Positions 1-10,629 are shown, counted from the first letter of the stretch. The stretch is DNA of 64,000 bases from Treponema sp. (GCA_017617145.1 JAFZWX010000200.1:10846-74845); one strand, 5' to 3'. Notes: generated by a model not told the origin, from the sequence alone. Made by a program: numbers and translations.

Positions 1-306
1 TTTGTTCCAGATTCTGTATGGAAACAATGGAAGCATTTTGTCTACATGACTAATAACAGGCTTTTGCCTGCAGTCAAAGCAGGTTTCTTGAGTTGAAAGA
101 AGTTCTTTTCCACAGATGCGGCAACGTTCTTCAAACAAATCCTTGTCTTTTACTGCAAGATATGTTTTACGGCACTCCCTGCAAATAGGATAAAGAAATG
201 TTCTTTGCCCGCAAACAACACATTCTTCCCCTCCGGAAATCACCGCAAACACAACTCGAAGCAATGCCTTAATTCCAAGCTTCAAAAGATACCATAGTTT
301 TTTCAT
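1..306 (-). CDS. ComF family protein, N-terminal part (runs off the window)
   Basis: An open frame of 102 codons starts at an ATG (306-304) and stays open to the window edge, so the C-terminal phosphoribosyltransferase-like part is missing. I translated it by hand. After a short basic, hydrophobic N-terminus (MKKLWYLLKLGIKALL) come three CxxC-type pairs: CVVC near residue 29, CREC near 42 and CRIC near 62, then CFDC near 76. That spacing matches the double zinc ribbon that opens ComF/ComFC proteins, which are linked to DNA uptake or PRPP-dependent chemistry. No strong Shine-Dalgarno sequence precedes the ATG. It lies downstream of mutS on the same strand, separated by a long hairpin, so it is probably a separate transcription unit. 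Family assignment is good; function in this organism is not established. Confidence 0.75.
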   Translation of the reverse strand, partial: MKKLWYLLKLGIKALLRVVFAVISGGEECVVCGQRTFLYPICRECRKTYLAVKDKDLFEERCRICGKELLSTQETCFDCRQKPVISHVDKMLPLFPYRIWNK

Positions 307-404
307 ATACTATAGTTAACAAATTTTTTTGTTAAAAGAGGAAGTTTTTTTGAGGATTTTTGAAAATAATTGATTTTTTTTTTTAAAAATGTCATTTTAT
401 GCGT

Positions 405-431
405 GGATTGCCATGCTTCGCTCGCAATGAC
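405..431. repeat. Interspersed palindromic repeat, single unit
   Basis: A 27-bp unit beginning GGATTGCC and ending CGCAATGAC, with CTTCGCTC in the middle. The ends ATTGC/GCAAT can pair. It is nearly identical to the unit at 18827-18853 and shares its ends (GATT...AATGAC) with the paired palindromes at 29426, 43894 and 53054. It lies between the comF-like gene and the mutS 3' end. The rest of 307-459 is AT-rich with A and T runs and holds nothing else I can name. Confidence 0.8.
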
Positions 432-459
432 GATGGCACAATTCCTAAAAAACCAATTT

Positions 460-532
460 GTGGGAAGATTTTCAGGCAGCGGATGTCGCTCCTTTTCGCC
501 CTGCGACATTCGATGACTGAAAATCTTCCCAC
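460..532. terminator. Long hairpin downstream of mutS
   Basis: A perfect 16-bp arm (460-475, GTGGGAAGATTTTCAG) pairs with 517-532. A second, inner stem pairs ATGTCGC (483-489) with GCGACAT (503-509). T-runs follow on both strands (TTTTTT near 543-550 on plus, and near 448-453 read on minus), so it could stop transcription in either direction. It would end the mutS transcript. It shares the nested two-stem architecture of the hairpins at 18718, 37598, 49658 and 63075, but not their internal sequence. Confidence 0.7.
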
Positions 533-548
533 CTTATTGATTTGTTTT

Positions 549-3158
549 TTATTGAGGCAAAAGATTATTTTTCCATTTGGAAATCATTTTGAGTGCCTGC
601 ATAGGCGTCATATTGTCCGTATCACACGAAAGAATTTCTGAAATAATAATTTCTTCGTCACTGAAAAGCCCGGGTGCATTTACATTTGAACTATTTTTCA
701 TTATAGGATCAGAAATATCGCTTTCCATAACAGGTTTGTCTGCAGCAACAGATTGAATATGCTGAAGAATAACATTTGCCCTGTCAATTACGCTCTGAGG
801 AAGACCTGCAAGCTTTGCAACATGAATACCGTAAGAGTTTTCAGTAATACCTTCAATTACCTTACGCATAAATACAACGCTGCCGTTTTCTTCATTTATT
901 TGAAGACATAATTTTTTAAGAGCAGGATGCTCCATTCTTGTAAGTTCGTGATAATGTGTAGCAAACATTGTTTTACATTTAACAGTATCTAAAAGATATT
1001 CAGAAACTGCACGCGCAATTGCAAGCCCGTCCTCTGTAGAAGTACCACGACCTACTTCATCCATTATAACAAGTGAACGTTGTGTTGCGGCTCTAAGGAT
1101 ATTTGCTGTTTCCATCATTTCTACGAGGAAGGTCGATTCTCCCTTTGCAAGATTATCACTTGCACCTACACGACAGAAAATACGGTCTACAATACCGATT
1201 CTAGCCTTTACAGCGGGAATATATGAGCCTGTTTGAGCCAGCAAAGCAATTAAAGCATTCTGTCTTAAATAAGTACTTTTACCAGCCATATTTGGACCAG
1301 TAATTAAATCAAAAGAAGGTATACCGTCATTTTGTTCCGCACTGATTTTTGCATCATTTGGAACAAATTCTCCGCTTGGAAGATGTGCCTCTACAACAGG
1401 ATGACGTCCTTCTGTAATTTCAAACACTGTTGAATTATCAATCTGCGGACGAACCCATCTATTGCGGATTGCAGCAAATGCTAACGAAGCTGTAACATCT
1501 GTTATTGCTATTTCATCTGCAAGTTGAAGCAGATAATAAATATGTTGTTTTACCTGTTCGCGTACTTCAATAAACAAATCCCGTTCAAGCTCAAGAATCT
1601 TTGTTGACGATTCATTAAGCTGCATTTCGAGTGACTGAAGTTTTTCTGTTGTGTATCTGTCGCCATTTACAAGGGCACGCCGCATTATAAAATGTGCAGG
1701 CACAGACGAAAGCTTTCCTTTGGAAACTTCAATAAAGTATCCGCTTGCGTTGTTATATTTTATTTTTAGAGTTGTAATTCCAGTTTTTTCACGTTCCTCT
1801 TCTTCATATGCTTCAAGCACCTTATTAAAGTTATCGTGTATCTGACGCCAGTGATCAAGCTCTTCTGACCATCCCTGTTTTATAATTCTACCATCAGTCA
1901 AAGATGTTGAAGGATCATCTAAAATCGCATTTTGTATAAGACTAATTATCTTTAAAGAAGTTTCTGATTCTATGAACGAAAAATCATAATCTGTTAAATA
2001 TTCTTTTATATTTGCCCAGGATTCAAGACTTATTCTAAGAGCCTGTAAATCTTTTGGATGGGCCCTGTCCATAGCTACACGTCCTGCCAGACGCTCAACA
2101 TCAAGAATTACAGATAAATCTGTCTGGAGCTTCGAAAGAATATCTTTATCTTCATAGAGCGAAGTAATTCTGTCTTGTCGTGTATATATGGCATTGTAAT
2201 CGGTAAGAGGAAACAAAAGCCAGTTTCTTAGAAGACGACTTCCCATTGCGGTTTTAGTAAAATTTACACATTCAATAAGAGAATAAGAAGAAGTACCATC
2301 CCTCATGTTTTCTGTAATTTCCAGATTGCGTCGGGAAGAATCGTCCATAATAAGAAAATCACTGTCGGCATATTTTATGATTTCTGTAATATGAGGTGTT
2401 TTTGTATTTGTTGTTTTATCCAGATAATCAAGTAAAAAACCGGCTGGAGCAATTTCTGCATCTGATTCTTCAAGCCCAAACGATTTTAACGAAATTGTAT
2501 TGAACTGCTGAAGTAATCGTTTATAAGAAAACTCAATATTAAAATCCCAGTCCGGATAATACGAAACAGCAATTTCTGTTCTACTGCCAAGAACATTCTG
2601 AATATCATCATTATTTCTAAGTGAAACTGGTAAAAGAATTTCTCGTGGAGAAGCACGGTTTAATTCCTTTGCAAAGTTTTCACCCATTCGAGAAGCAGGC
2701 CATGAGGTCGCTTTAAAAGAAGCAGTTGTTACATCTATAAAAGCAAAGCCTGCTCTTCCCTTTACAATAGATAAAGCTGCCAGATAATTCGCTTTATTTC
2801 CTTCAAGATATTCTGCTTCTACGGCAGTACCAGGCGTAATTATTTCTACGACCTTTCGTTCTGTAATTCCTTTACCGCCTTTAGGAATTTCACCAACTTG
2901 TTCACAGATTACAATTTTTTTTCCAAGCCGCAAGAGACGTGCTATATAAACCTTTGCCGCATGATATGGAATACCGCACATTTTCTGATTTGCACGGTGA
3001 GTCAATGTTAAATTTAAAAGACGAGAAACTTCTACGGCGTCGTTATCAAACATCTCATAGAAGTCTCCTAAACGAAAAAAAACAACCTCATTTTTGTACT
3101 GTTCTTTTATTGAACGGTACTGAACCATCATAGGTGTAAGGTTTTCACTGTCTTCCAT
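549..3158 (-). CDS. mutS: DNA mismatch repair protein MutS
   Basis: The product (869 aa) recognises base mismatches and small loops and recruits MutL in an ATP-dependent way. The mismatch-wedge motif FYE is visible near residue 34 inside RLGDFYEMF. The C-terminal ATPase has Walker A GPNMAGKST near residue 625 and Walker B with the signature LVIMDEVGRGTST. Length is normal for MutS1. I chose the ATG at 3158; a TTG one codon upstream is possible, but GAAAGTGG sits at a reasonable distance from the ATG. It is the last gene of the prfB-mutS array, 27 bases after skp, and is followed by a long hairpin. The placement after bamA-skp matches the T. pallidum order as I recall it. Confidence 0.97.
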   Translation of the reverse strand: MEDSENLTPMMVQYRSIKEQYKNEVVFFRLGDFYEMFDNDAVEVSRLLNLTLTHRANQKMCGIPYHAAKVYIARLLRLGKKIVICEQVGEIPKGGKGITERKVVEIITPGTAVEAEYLEGNKANYLAALSIVKGRAGFAFIDVTTASFKATSWPASRMGENFAKELNRASPREILLPVSLRNNDDIQNVLGSRTEIAVSYYPDWDFNIEFSYKRLLQQFNTISLKSFGLEESDAEIAPAGFLLDYLDKTTNTKTPHITEIIKYADSDFLIMDDSSRRNLEITENMRDGTSSYSLIECVNFTKTAMGSRLLRNWLLFPLTDYNAIYTRQDRITSLYEDKDILSKLQTDLSVILDVERLAGRVAMDRAHPKDLQALRISLESWANIKEYLTDYDFSFIESETSLKIISLIQNAILDDPSTSLTDGRIIKQGWSEELDHWRQIHDNFNKVLEAYEEEEREKTGITTLKIKYNNASGYFIEVSKGKLSSVPAHFIMRRALVNGDRYTTEKLQSLEMQLNESSTKILELERDLFIEVREQVKQHIYYLLQLADEIAITDVTASLAFAAIRNRWVRPQIDNSTVFEITEGRHPVVEAHLPSGEFVPNDAKISAEQNDGIPSFDLITGPNMAGKSTYLRQNALIALLAQTGSYIPAVKARIGIVDRIFCRVGASDNLAKGESTFLVEMMETANILRAATQRSLVIMDEVGRGTSTEDGLAIARAVSEYLLDTVKCKTMFATHYHELTRMEHPALKKLCLQINEENGSVVFMRKVIEGITENSYGIHVAKLAGLPQSVIDRANVILQHIQSVAADKPVMESDISDPIMKNSSNVNAPGLFSDEEIIISEILSCDTDNMTPMQALKMISKWKNNLLPQ

Positions 3159-3185
3159 CAAAACAAAACCACTTTCATTATTATC

Positions 3186-3713
3186 TTACAAGCCGAGCTT
3201 TTGAATTACCTGATCAGTTATATCTACAGAATTACTGTACCACAAAATTGAAGTTGAAGCCTGCAGACTTAATATCATACTATAGCCGCCACTTTCTGCA
3301 ATTTGTCCCAGAGTGTTATAAAGTTTTTTATAGAATTCATCAGAAGTTTCAAGTGACTTAAGCATAGATTCAAGTTCTACGTTCTTTGCGTTTGTATATT
3401 CTGTAAGATAATCAGTTTTTTTTGTAATTTCTGCTTCGACCTTAAGTGCCTGAGTATCATTTCCATTTTTTTCATATTCAAGTTTTTTCTGTTGAAGAGT
3501 TTTAAGCTCTTGAGTACGTTTTTCTATTTCTTCCTGATATTCAGCCTTTTTCTTTTCATAATTTCTTACAGGTGCTGAATTACGAAAATAAGCCTCGTAT
3601 ACTTTTGATGTATCAACAACACCGAATTTTGTAATCTGCTGGGCAAAAGCTCCCGCTGCTGCAAAAAGAAATACCAGACAAAGTGCAAAAAACTTCTTGT
3701 TCATTTTCTTCAT
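3186..3713 (-). CDS. skp: OmpH/Skp-family periplasmic chaperone
   Basis: A 175-residue protein with a cleavable signal peptide (hydrophobic stretch 7-22, AFA/Q cleavage region). The mature start FGVVDTSKVYEAY is the usual OmpH/Skp entry strand. Residues about 48-120 are a charged Lys/Glu-rich coiled coil that forms the tentacles in Skp. Skp holds unfolded outer-membrane proteins in the periplasm. It lies directly behind bamA, its functional partner. The start has a good Shine-Dalgarno sequence (GAGGA, 8 bases before the ATG). It is the short Skp-like kind with no extra domains. Confidence 0.9.
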   Translation of the reverse strand: MKKMNKKFFALCLVFLFAAAGAFAQQITKFGVVDTSKVYEAYFRNSAPVRNYEKKKAEYQEEIEKRTQELKTLQQKKLEYEKNGNDTQALKVEAEITKKTDYLTEYTNAKNVELESMLKSLETSDEFYKKLYNTLGQIAESGGYSMILSLQASTSILWYSNSVDITDQVIQKLGL

Positions 3714-3754
3714 TTCTATTTCCTCTTTTCTTGAAAATCAAAAAATCTATATTA

Positions 3755-6172
3755 CTATCTGTTTACTATATTGAAAGAAAGTACGAACATATATGGATTA
3801 TATCCGTTCTTTCCACCCCAGACAATCTTGCCATCCTGAACCTGATATCTCCAGGTAAACAGCAGATGCAATGGGAACTGCTGCATAAGGAATCGGATTC
3901 CAGGTCCCATACTGAAGTAAAAATCGTTTATAGAAAGATTGTTGAAAAGCTGATTTACTTCTGGTTTTACAACTACGGCATCATTAAAGAAATCAACACC
4001 TACTACACCAGGAACAACAGGAATACGGAATTCAATCTGTGTATTCCACAAAACCTTTCCTTTAGTATCTGCTGAACGATAAAGCTCTGCCCAACCGCGG
4101 CCTGTAAACATACCGTCAATATAAGGTTTATTTGAATCACTTATTACAGAATTATTGATTGGGAACAGCATTGTAAGTCCGGTATATACTGCAAGAATTC
4201 CTTTAATTGAATTCTTTTCATTAAGAGCCCAGTCAAATAAAGTAACATAACCTTCAAGTTTTGTTTCTGAGCTAAGGAAAAATTCCTTTTCAACCTTTGG
4301 AATAAGGCCATAGAATGTAAACTTTTGACTTGCAAACCATCCTTTTGAAGGATCATAATTTATATCACGATCATCCATTGAAAAGCTTGTCCAGAAGGAA
4401 TTCATAAGACCAACACGATTTGCAAACATTGAAATTCCTGAATCGACAGGAACAAAAGTATTTTCATCAAACTGATATCTTGTAAGAGTATTGTTCAAAC
4501 CTCCGGCAAGCGAAAGAATTGCGAAACGAGGAGTCCATCGTCTGCCAAGCGCTGAACCAAGAGTTGCAGAATATCCTTCATAATTTACATAATAATGATA
4601 CTGATCAAATATTCCATTAGGCTGATACATCATTACCGGCGTATAACCATTTGTATGTGAGAAAGAAAGTGATTCACTGAATGTAATTGGAAGGTTACCA
4701 ATCCAGCCCTGAGAATATGAAAAATCGATTGTTTGTGATTTCTTTGCAGCATTTACAGAAGCCGAAATTGATTTTCCTTCACCAAAAAGATTCGTATTTG
4801 AAATTGTAAAATATAATGAAACAGGAATGTCATTAGGATCTGAAATACCAGAGAAAGCCATTCCAAGATTCATTGCAATTGTTGATGTTTCTTCAACAGA
4901 AAAAACAAGATCAACAAGATTCTCTTCTGAACCCTGCTGAACATCAGGTAAAACATTTGAGAAATACTGAAGGTTGTAAAGATTTCGTAAACCAGAAATT
5001 ACTTTATCGCGAGAGAAAACATCTCCACTTTCAATTGGAATTTCTCGTGTAATTACATAATCTTTTGTTTTATTGTTTCCTTTTACAAGAACATTTTCAA
5101 CATGGCTTCGGGCACGTTCATCTATAACAAGGGTATAAGAAATTTCCTTGCGGTCTATATCTTTTGAAGGAACAGGATAAAAGCCGTTTGACATATAACC
5201 CGACTCATAATAGATATTTGTAATTGCAGAAAGACCTTCTTCAAACTTTATTGAATTAAATACAGAACCTTCTTTAAGTTTCATTTGAGAAGAAAGACGC
5301 TCTGTTGAAAAAATCTGGTTGCCTGTAATTTCCAGACCACCATATGTGTACTGTGCACCTTCCTGAATTATAAATGTAATGGAAAGATCTGTACGCTGTT
5401 TTTCATCATTGTCATTAGATTCAATTTTTACATCAAGAATATTTGCGTCAATATAACCACGCTCATTATAATAACTTATGATTGTTTTTTTATCTTGTTC
5501 CAGCGAAGAGCTTTTAAAGGCACCGTCTTTAAGGAAGCCTACTTCTTTAAGCGAAATTTTGCCTTTAAGTACGCGCTCTGAAACGATAGTGTTTCCACTC
5601 ATATGAATATCGCTTATTACTGTATTGCGGCCTTCTGTAATTTTAAAAGTAATAATAACACCATCTTTTGTTGTTTCAGTAGTATGCGAAACATAAGAAT
5701 CGGCATACCCTTTTTCTATATAATGTTCCCTGATTAAACGTTCATCAATAAGTACACGATTTTCATTATATATTTCGTTAGGCTTAGATTTTATAAGCTC
5801 ACGAAGTTCACCATTTCTGATTTTCTGATTTCCTGTAAACTCAATTTTTGAAACCGAGGGATATTCCGTAACCTTAAAAACAAGAAGAATTTTATCCGGA
5901 TCCTTATCATGATTTGCATAAGGCTCTATATCTTCAAAAAAATCAAGTTCATTGAGCTTGTCGAGCATTTCACTGTAAACTTCTTCCGTAAAATCCTGAC
6001 CTATAAAAGAACTTGTTACACCTGTAATTTCTGATTTTTTTATTATTTTTAAACCTTCAAATTCTATTTTTGAAATAGGATGTCCCCAAAACCAGTCGCT
6101 GTCTTCTTCCTGCGAAAAAGCACCAAAGGTACAAAAAACAATAAGAAAGAGACTCAAAAAGCGTCTGCGCAT
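3755..6172 (-). CDS. bamA: Outer-membrane assembly factor BamA (Omp85 family)
   Basis: The central subunit of the beta-barrel assembly machine, placed in the outer membrane. The 805-residue protein has a signal peptide (1-20, ends AFS/Q), then several POTRA repeats over about residues 30-410. Recurrent POTRA-type segments are visible (ISKIEFEGLKIIKKSEI, VSKIEFTGNQKIRNGEL, VISDIHMSGNTIV, TYGGLEITGNQIF, HVENVLVKGNNKTKDYVI). A C-terminal barrel of about 380 residues follows. The barrel carries GRGWAELYR and a glycine-rich VVPGVVGVDFFNDAVVV stretch typical of the Omp85 C-terminus. AGGAG precedes the start. It sits between the TamB-like gene and skp. This is the counterpart of T. pallidum Tp92 (TP0326) by content and order, from memory. 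Confidence 0.95.
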   Translation of the reverse strand: MRRRFLSLFLIVFCTFGAFSQEEDSDWFWGHPISKIEFEGLKIIKKSEITGVTSSFIGQDFTEEVYSEMLDKLNELDFFEDIEPYANHDKDPDKILLVFKVTEYPSVSKIEFTGNQKIRNGELRELIKSKPNEIYNENRVLIDERLIREHYIEKGYADSYVSHTTETTKDGVIITFKITEGRNTVISDIHMSGNTIVSERVLKGKISLKEVGFLKDGAFKSSSLEQDKKTIISYYNERGYIDANILDVKIESNDNDEKQRTDLSITFIIQEGAQYTYGGLEITGNQIFSTERLSSQMKLKEGSVFNSIKFEEGLSAITNIYYESGYMSNGFYPVPSKDIDRKEISYTLVIDERARSHVENVLVKGNNKTKDYVITREIPIESGDVFSRDKVISGLRNLYNLQYFSNVLPDVQQGSEENLVDLVFSVEETSTIAMNLGMAFSGISDPNDIPVSLYFTISNTNLFGEGKSISASVNAAKKSQTIDFSYSQGWIGNLPITFSESLSFSHTNGYTPVMMYQPNGIFDQYHYYVNYEGYSATLGSALGRRWTPRFAILSLAGGLNNTLTRYQFDENTFVPVDSGISMFANRVGLMNSFWTSFSMDDRDINYDPSKGWFASQKFTFYGLIPKVEKEFFLSSETKLEGYVTLFDWALNEKNSIKGILAVYTGLTMLFPINNSVISDSNKPYIDGMFTGRGWAELYRSADTKGKVLWNTQIEFRIPVVPGVVGVDFFNDAVVVKPEVNQLFNNLSINDFYFSMGPGIRFLMQQFPLHLLFTWRYQVQDGKIVWGGKNGYNPYMFVLSFNIVNR

Positions 6173-6190
6173 ATTTACTCCTGAATATTA

Positions 6191-9100
6191 TTAAAAATTA
6201 AATTTCCAGGAAAGCGAAAGTGTTGTAGACGGTACATAAGATTTGAATTTCATACCGGAGGTAATATCCCACGCCATATCCCACCTTATGTTTAGTACCG
6301 GTAGTTCCAGCTCCAGACCAAATTCCGGCTGGAATAGAAGATTACCCGTAGACAGATATTCTGCATCTGAATAATCTGATGCAGACATATTAAGCATTGC
6401 ATCTACATACAAAGCGCTTCCAATGTACTTACCTATATAAACAGTTGAGTTATCAAAAAAGTTACCAACAGACAACCTGTTTGTTTCATTTCTTTTTGTA
6501 CTCAAATTAATAGTATTCTGCAATATATTGGTACGTACTGAAAATATATCAAAATTCAACAAATTCCGCAACTTGTTTTCAATATCTCGCATAACTGTTG
6601 TCTGAAGATAATATTCACCTGCAGAAACTACCAGAGCACCTACAGAATCTGAATCTGCAAGAACAATTTGTCCCATAAGTAAACGTATTTCATTTTCTGA
6701 TTTTGGCGGGACAGAAGTAAAACGAGGATTAAAATCCAAAAGATACTGATTTTCTGCAGAAAGGATAATTCTTACAGTCTGACCATCTGAATCGCGCTCA
6801 CGAGTTTCGGCACGAATTGTTACAATTGGATTTGTAATTTCCTGAGGATTAAATTTTATGTTTCCTTCTTTTATATAGAAATTGCGGCTCAAATATGCCA
6901 CATCACCAGATTTTAATTGAAGAGAACCATCCAGTTGATAAAGATTTGAAGAAGTATCAATTTTACAGTTAACAGCAGAATAAGGAACAAATACACAACG
7001 TAAAAGCGGATCAAAAGTAAGCGAAGAATGAGTTCCAACCTTAAGCGAAAGATCTGTCGTTATGCTTATATCCTTCATTTTTTCCGCAACATCTACACTG
7101 GTGTTGTTATTTGCATTATTATTATTTGCAGTTATTTCCGAAATATCAGAAACAATATTCAAGTTTTCTGCAAAAATACTTCCCGAAAAATCAAAATTCT
7201 TATTTTCCCAGGTTAAGAGTAAATTTACTTCAGCATCACTGTCCAGTTTTAATAAAGGATTTTTAAATCGAACAGGTACTGTCTGTTTATCAAGAGTAAC
7301 AAGTTTCATGTCAAAATGATCTAAAGACCACTTATTCATATAAACATGTGAACTCATCTTAAATTTCTGTACATTTTTAAGACTATAAACAGATTCTGTA
7401 AGTGTAAATTCATTATTTGCGGCTGTAAGAAGCATCTTATCGGTAGAAAGCTTTTGATCAAAAAGGAAAGGCAGATAGAATGACGGGTTTGTAATAGAAA
7501 GAGCGCCTTTAAAATCTGGAGAACTAAAAGGTCCGCGCAAAGTGATTGTTCCCTTTAATATACCCTGTTCAATTTTTAATAAATCGTCAATTGTAAGATT
7601 ATTTAAAAGCCTGCTTAAATCGATATTTGCATTAGAAACCTTTATAAATGGATCTGAGCCATTGAAACTTCCTGTAATTTCGGCTGAAATTGTATTTCCC
7701 ATTTTCCAGGATGCATAAAGACCTTCATCTTTACCATAAGTACCAAAAAGTCCGAGATTTTCGGAAGAATAGAATGAAAGGAAATCTTTTGTATAATTTA
7801 CAGAAAGATCAAAAGCAACAGGTTCCTTAACCATAGTTCCGCTTAAAGACGGACACGAAAGTTTTAAATTAAGGCTTTCTGGCAAAACGTTTCCTTCCGG
7901 TACATACGAATCTTCAATTTGAAGAACAAGCGGTACATTAATAGATTTTACTCCATCTACTGTAAATAGTGCGTTTATGTTTCCAGTATAATCTTTTAAA
8001 GATGCGTTTCCAGAAACTTCTGAAACATTCCAGTTTTTTGCTTTTAGTGAAAAATCGTTAATTGTAAGGTCACGTTCTTCAAGAATTACAGATCCACCTG
8101 CCGAAACAATTTCGTCATTCAACAGGAAGGTTAGCTTTTGTACAGATGCTGTTGCATAAGGATGTTCAAGCGTACCAGAAAGATATACACTTGCAGAAAG
8201 TTCATTGTTTTCGTGCTTTACACCCATAAAACGATTTAAACTGAAATTTGAAATTTCAATCATTGCATTTGCATAAAGAGAATTAAAAATTGTCTGCGAA
8301 TTAAGAACAACAAGCTCAGGATTTGAGACAAAAGCGTCAATAATAAAAGATTCATTAGCAATTTCATCACGCAGATTCATTTGAATACCGGCCGAACTGA
8401 ATACGTTTCCGTCAATGTTAATTGTTACATCGGAAGTTCCGGTAAGTGAAGAATATAAATCGGTATAAGCAATTGAATTTATTTGTGCACCATATTTTGT
8501 GCCGCTTCCAGAAAGCTCCAGTCTAGGATTTACTGAAGAATCCGGATTATCTTTTTCTATCTGAAGGTGCTGCAGTGTAACCTGAGGGCCCTGCTCCTTT
8601 GTGTAATCAAACAGCGTATCAAGCGAAACTATATATGCTGAGTTTTTTAGCATAAACGGCAGACTTTTGAATGAAGCAAAACCATCGAATGATTTATTTT
8701 TTCCAAAACGAAGTTCTGCATCAGTACCATAATCACCGGTAAGGGTTATAACTTCAGGCATTATAATTCCGGAAAAATGATACGGAATTGAAGAAGAAAG
8801 TATGTCTATCGTATAGAATTTATCAGAACTACCCGGCATAGAATCAAGAGAAGCAGTTGCATCAAGAGCAAAAGAATCATATACAAGATAAAAATTATTT
8901 ACCTGAATTGACTGTTCGTTTCCGTTAACAGCAAGCATCAAAACCTGATTATCTTTTTTAGTATTAGCAAGAACCAGATACGGCAGATTATATGAAATTG
9001 ATTTTAAGTCTGTTGAAAAATATGCATCGCCGGAAAATACAAAATCAGAAACTGAACCTTCGGCTTTTTGTATTGCCGCAGCTTCTTTTTCGCCTAAAAA

Positions 9101-10621
9101 CTCTTTTACAATACCAAGAACAGAATCAAGATAAATTGTATTTAACGAAAGGCTTGTCTGAAAATATTTTGATTCAATAAGATAACTTCCATCAAGTTTT
9201 ATTATTCCCTGAGAAAAACCATCATCTTCTATATGTGAATAATCGCTTACTTCAAGATCAAAATCGATTGAATCATTTCTTGGCATAATACGTGACTGAA
9301 ACGCAGTCAAAGCTTTATCACCAATAAAAATCTGTGGTGAGAAAATCATGAAACCGGAATTTTCAAGAGCATCAAAATAGACTTCGGTAGAAATTGTCTG
9401 GCCGTTTGCAAGAACAAATTTTTGTAAATCGGCAATTCCATCAAGCTGCATAGTTTTAAAAACATACGAAAGACTTGCCTCTCCACCATAGTTTTCTCCA
9501 TCTACAACGAGTGAATTAAGCCTTATTTTTTTGTCGTTACCAGAAAGAGAATATTTTACATCTATTTTTCCGGGAACTAGTGTTTCTGGTACAAAAACTT
9601 TTCCATTTGAAGAATAAGAAACAGTATTTTCTTCTAAGTTATACTTTGCATTTGCTACAAGCGTTAAAGAAATATTTTTTATTTTATTCAAAAGATTTTT
9701 ATCTGAAACAGAAGAGAATACAGAAGCCGGACTTAGATTGTCTGTCTGAATTTTTGCTTCGGCTTCTTTAAGTTCAAAATCATAAATAAAATCAACGGCG
9801 ATTGGAATTACATTTTGAACAGTTCGTAGCGTTGCTTTATTCTGGTTATAAGTTGCAAGGAAATTCAGTTTGTTTAACTTAAACTGTCCCTGAGTAAAAT
9901 CTGCCAGATTAATATTTACAAAAGAATTATCAAACTCCTTAGTAATTGTTCCGTTGAATGCAATATCGCCTGCAGCATTTATTTTTTCACCATAAACAAC
10001 CTTGGCTGCTGTTTTAAGATTAAAATCAATTGATTCTTTATCTTCGGGGTTTAAAACTCTGATTTCCTTGACCAGCAAGGAAGCGTTAAGAGGATTTTGA
10101 ATGTATTTTAAACTCAAATTTTTTACAGTTATATTCGGAGGAATATAATCCATAATCAATTTTACCTGATTATAGATATCCGGCTTGTTATCTTCCTCCT
10201 GCCCTGTATCTGGCGGTGCATGATACGAATTAAATTCTTTAATAAAATCTATCAGCTCAACAATATTCAGATCAACTCCGTTTATTGAAATTCCTTTTAA
10301 GATAGAATCATAATTTCGTTTTAAAAGCGGCAGAATTTTATATTTAATATGAGTATTTTTAACAGAAGCAATTGTTCGTCCATTTCTGTCTTTTATAATA
10401 ATTCCCTTAATACCAAGATAAGCCAGCACAGATGGAGAAATAGAATCGTAAGAAACTGTTAATCCTGTTTTTTCAGAAACTTCATTAACAAGCAGGTGGG
10501 AATATTTATCGACAATTGTGCTTAGCCTTTTGTACATTGGCACAGATAAAAGGACGGCAACAGAAATAATAAAGAGAAAAATAATTATGCAGATTTTAGT
10601 TATCAACGACAACTTTTTCAT
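6191..10621 (-). CDS. TamB/AsmA-like inter-membrane protein
   Basis: A 1476-residue protein with one N-terminal membrane anchor (residues about 7-29) and a long beta-rich body. The C-terminal 300 residues look like the TamB (DUF490) domain: KSGDVAYLSRNFYIKEGNIKFN, then ENEIRLLMGQIVLADSD and a barrel-like end (TTLSLSWKFNF). TamB-class proteins bridge inner and outer membranes, and are proposed to move phospholipid and to assist Omp85 proteins. It is directly upstream of bamA and 8 bases downstream of the LolE-like gene, which supports an envelope-assembly role. There is no separate TamA, so the partner is probably BamA (inference). Sequence divergence in the middle means the domain count is not certain. 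Confidence 0.85.
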   Translation of the reverse strand: MKKLSLITKICIIIFLFIISVAVLLSVPMYKRLSTIVDKYSHLLVNEVSEKTGLTVSYDSISPSVLAYLGIKGIIIKDRNGRTIASVKNTHIKYKILPLLKRNYDSILKGISINGVDLNIVELIDFIKEFNSYHAPPDTGQEEDNKPDIYNQVKLIMDYIPPNITVKNLSLKYIQNPLNASLLVKEIRVLNPEDKESIDFNLKTAAKVVYGEKINAAGDIAFNGTITKEFDNSFVNINLADFTQGQFKLNKLNFLATYNQNKATLRTVQNVIPIAVDFIYDFELKEAEAKIQTDNLSPASVFSSVSDKNLLNKIKNISLTLVANAKYNLEENTVSYSSNGKVFVPETLVPGKIDVKYSLSGNDKKIRLNSLVVDGENYGGEASLSYVFKTMQLDGIADLQKFVLANGQTISTEVYFDALENSGFMIFSPQIFIGDKALTAFQSRIMPRNDSIDFDLEVSDYSHIEDDGFSQGIIKLDGSYLIESKYFQTSLSLNTIYLDSVLGIVKEFLGEKEAAAIQKAEGSVSDFVFSGDAYFSTDLKSISYNLPYLVLANTKKDNQVLMLAVNGNEQSIQVNNFYLVYDSFALDATASLDSMPGSSDKFYTIDILSSSIPYHFSGIIMPEVITLTGDYGTDAELRFGKNKSFDGFASFKSLPFMLKNSAYIVSLDTLFDYTKEQGPQVTLQHLQIEKDNPDSSVNPRLELSGSGTKYGAQINSIAYTDLYSSLTGTSDVTINIDGNVFSSAGIQMNLRDEIANESFIIDAFVSNPELVVLNSQTIFNSLYANAMIEISNFSLNRFMGVKHENNELSASVYLSGTLEHPYATASVQKLTFLLNDEIVSAGGSVILEERDLTINDFSLKAKNWNVSEVSGNASLKDYTGNINALFTVDGVKSINVPLVLQIEDSYVPEGNVLPESLNLKLSCPSLSGTMVKEPVAFDLSVNYTKDFLSFYSSENLGLFGTYGKDEGLYASWKMGNTISAEITGSFNGSDPFIKVSNANIDLSRLLNNLTIDDLLKIEQGILKGTITLRGPFSSPDFKGALSITNPSFYLPFLFDQKLSTDKMLLTAANNEFTLTESVYSLKNVQKFKMSSHVYMNKWSLDHFDMKLVTLDKQTVPVRFKNPLLKLDSDAEVNLLLTWENKNFDFSGSIFAENLNIVSDISEITANNNNANNNTSVDVAEKMKDISITTDLSLKVGTHSSLTFDPLLRCVFVPYSAVNCKIDTSSNLYQLDGSLQLKSGDVAYLSRNFYIKEGNIKFNPQEITNPIVTIRAETRERDSDGQTVRIILSAENQYLLDFNPRFTSVPPKSENEIRLLMGQIVLADSDSVGALVVSAGEYYLQTTVMRDIENKLRNLLNFDIFSVRTNILQNTINLSTKRNETNRLSVGNFFDNSTVYIGKYIGSALYVDAMLNMSASDYSDAEYLSTGNLLFQPEFGLELELPVLNIRWDMAWDITSGMKFKSYVPSTTLSLSWKFNF

Positions 10622-10629
10622 CTTTTTCT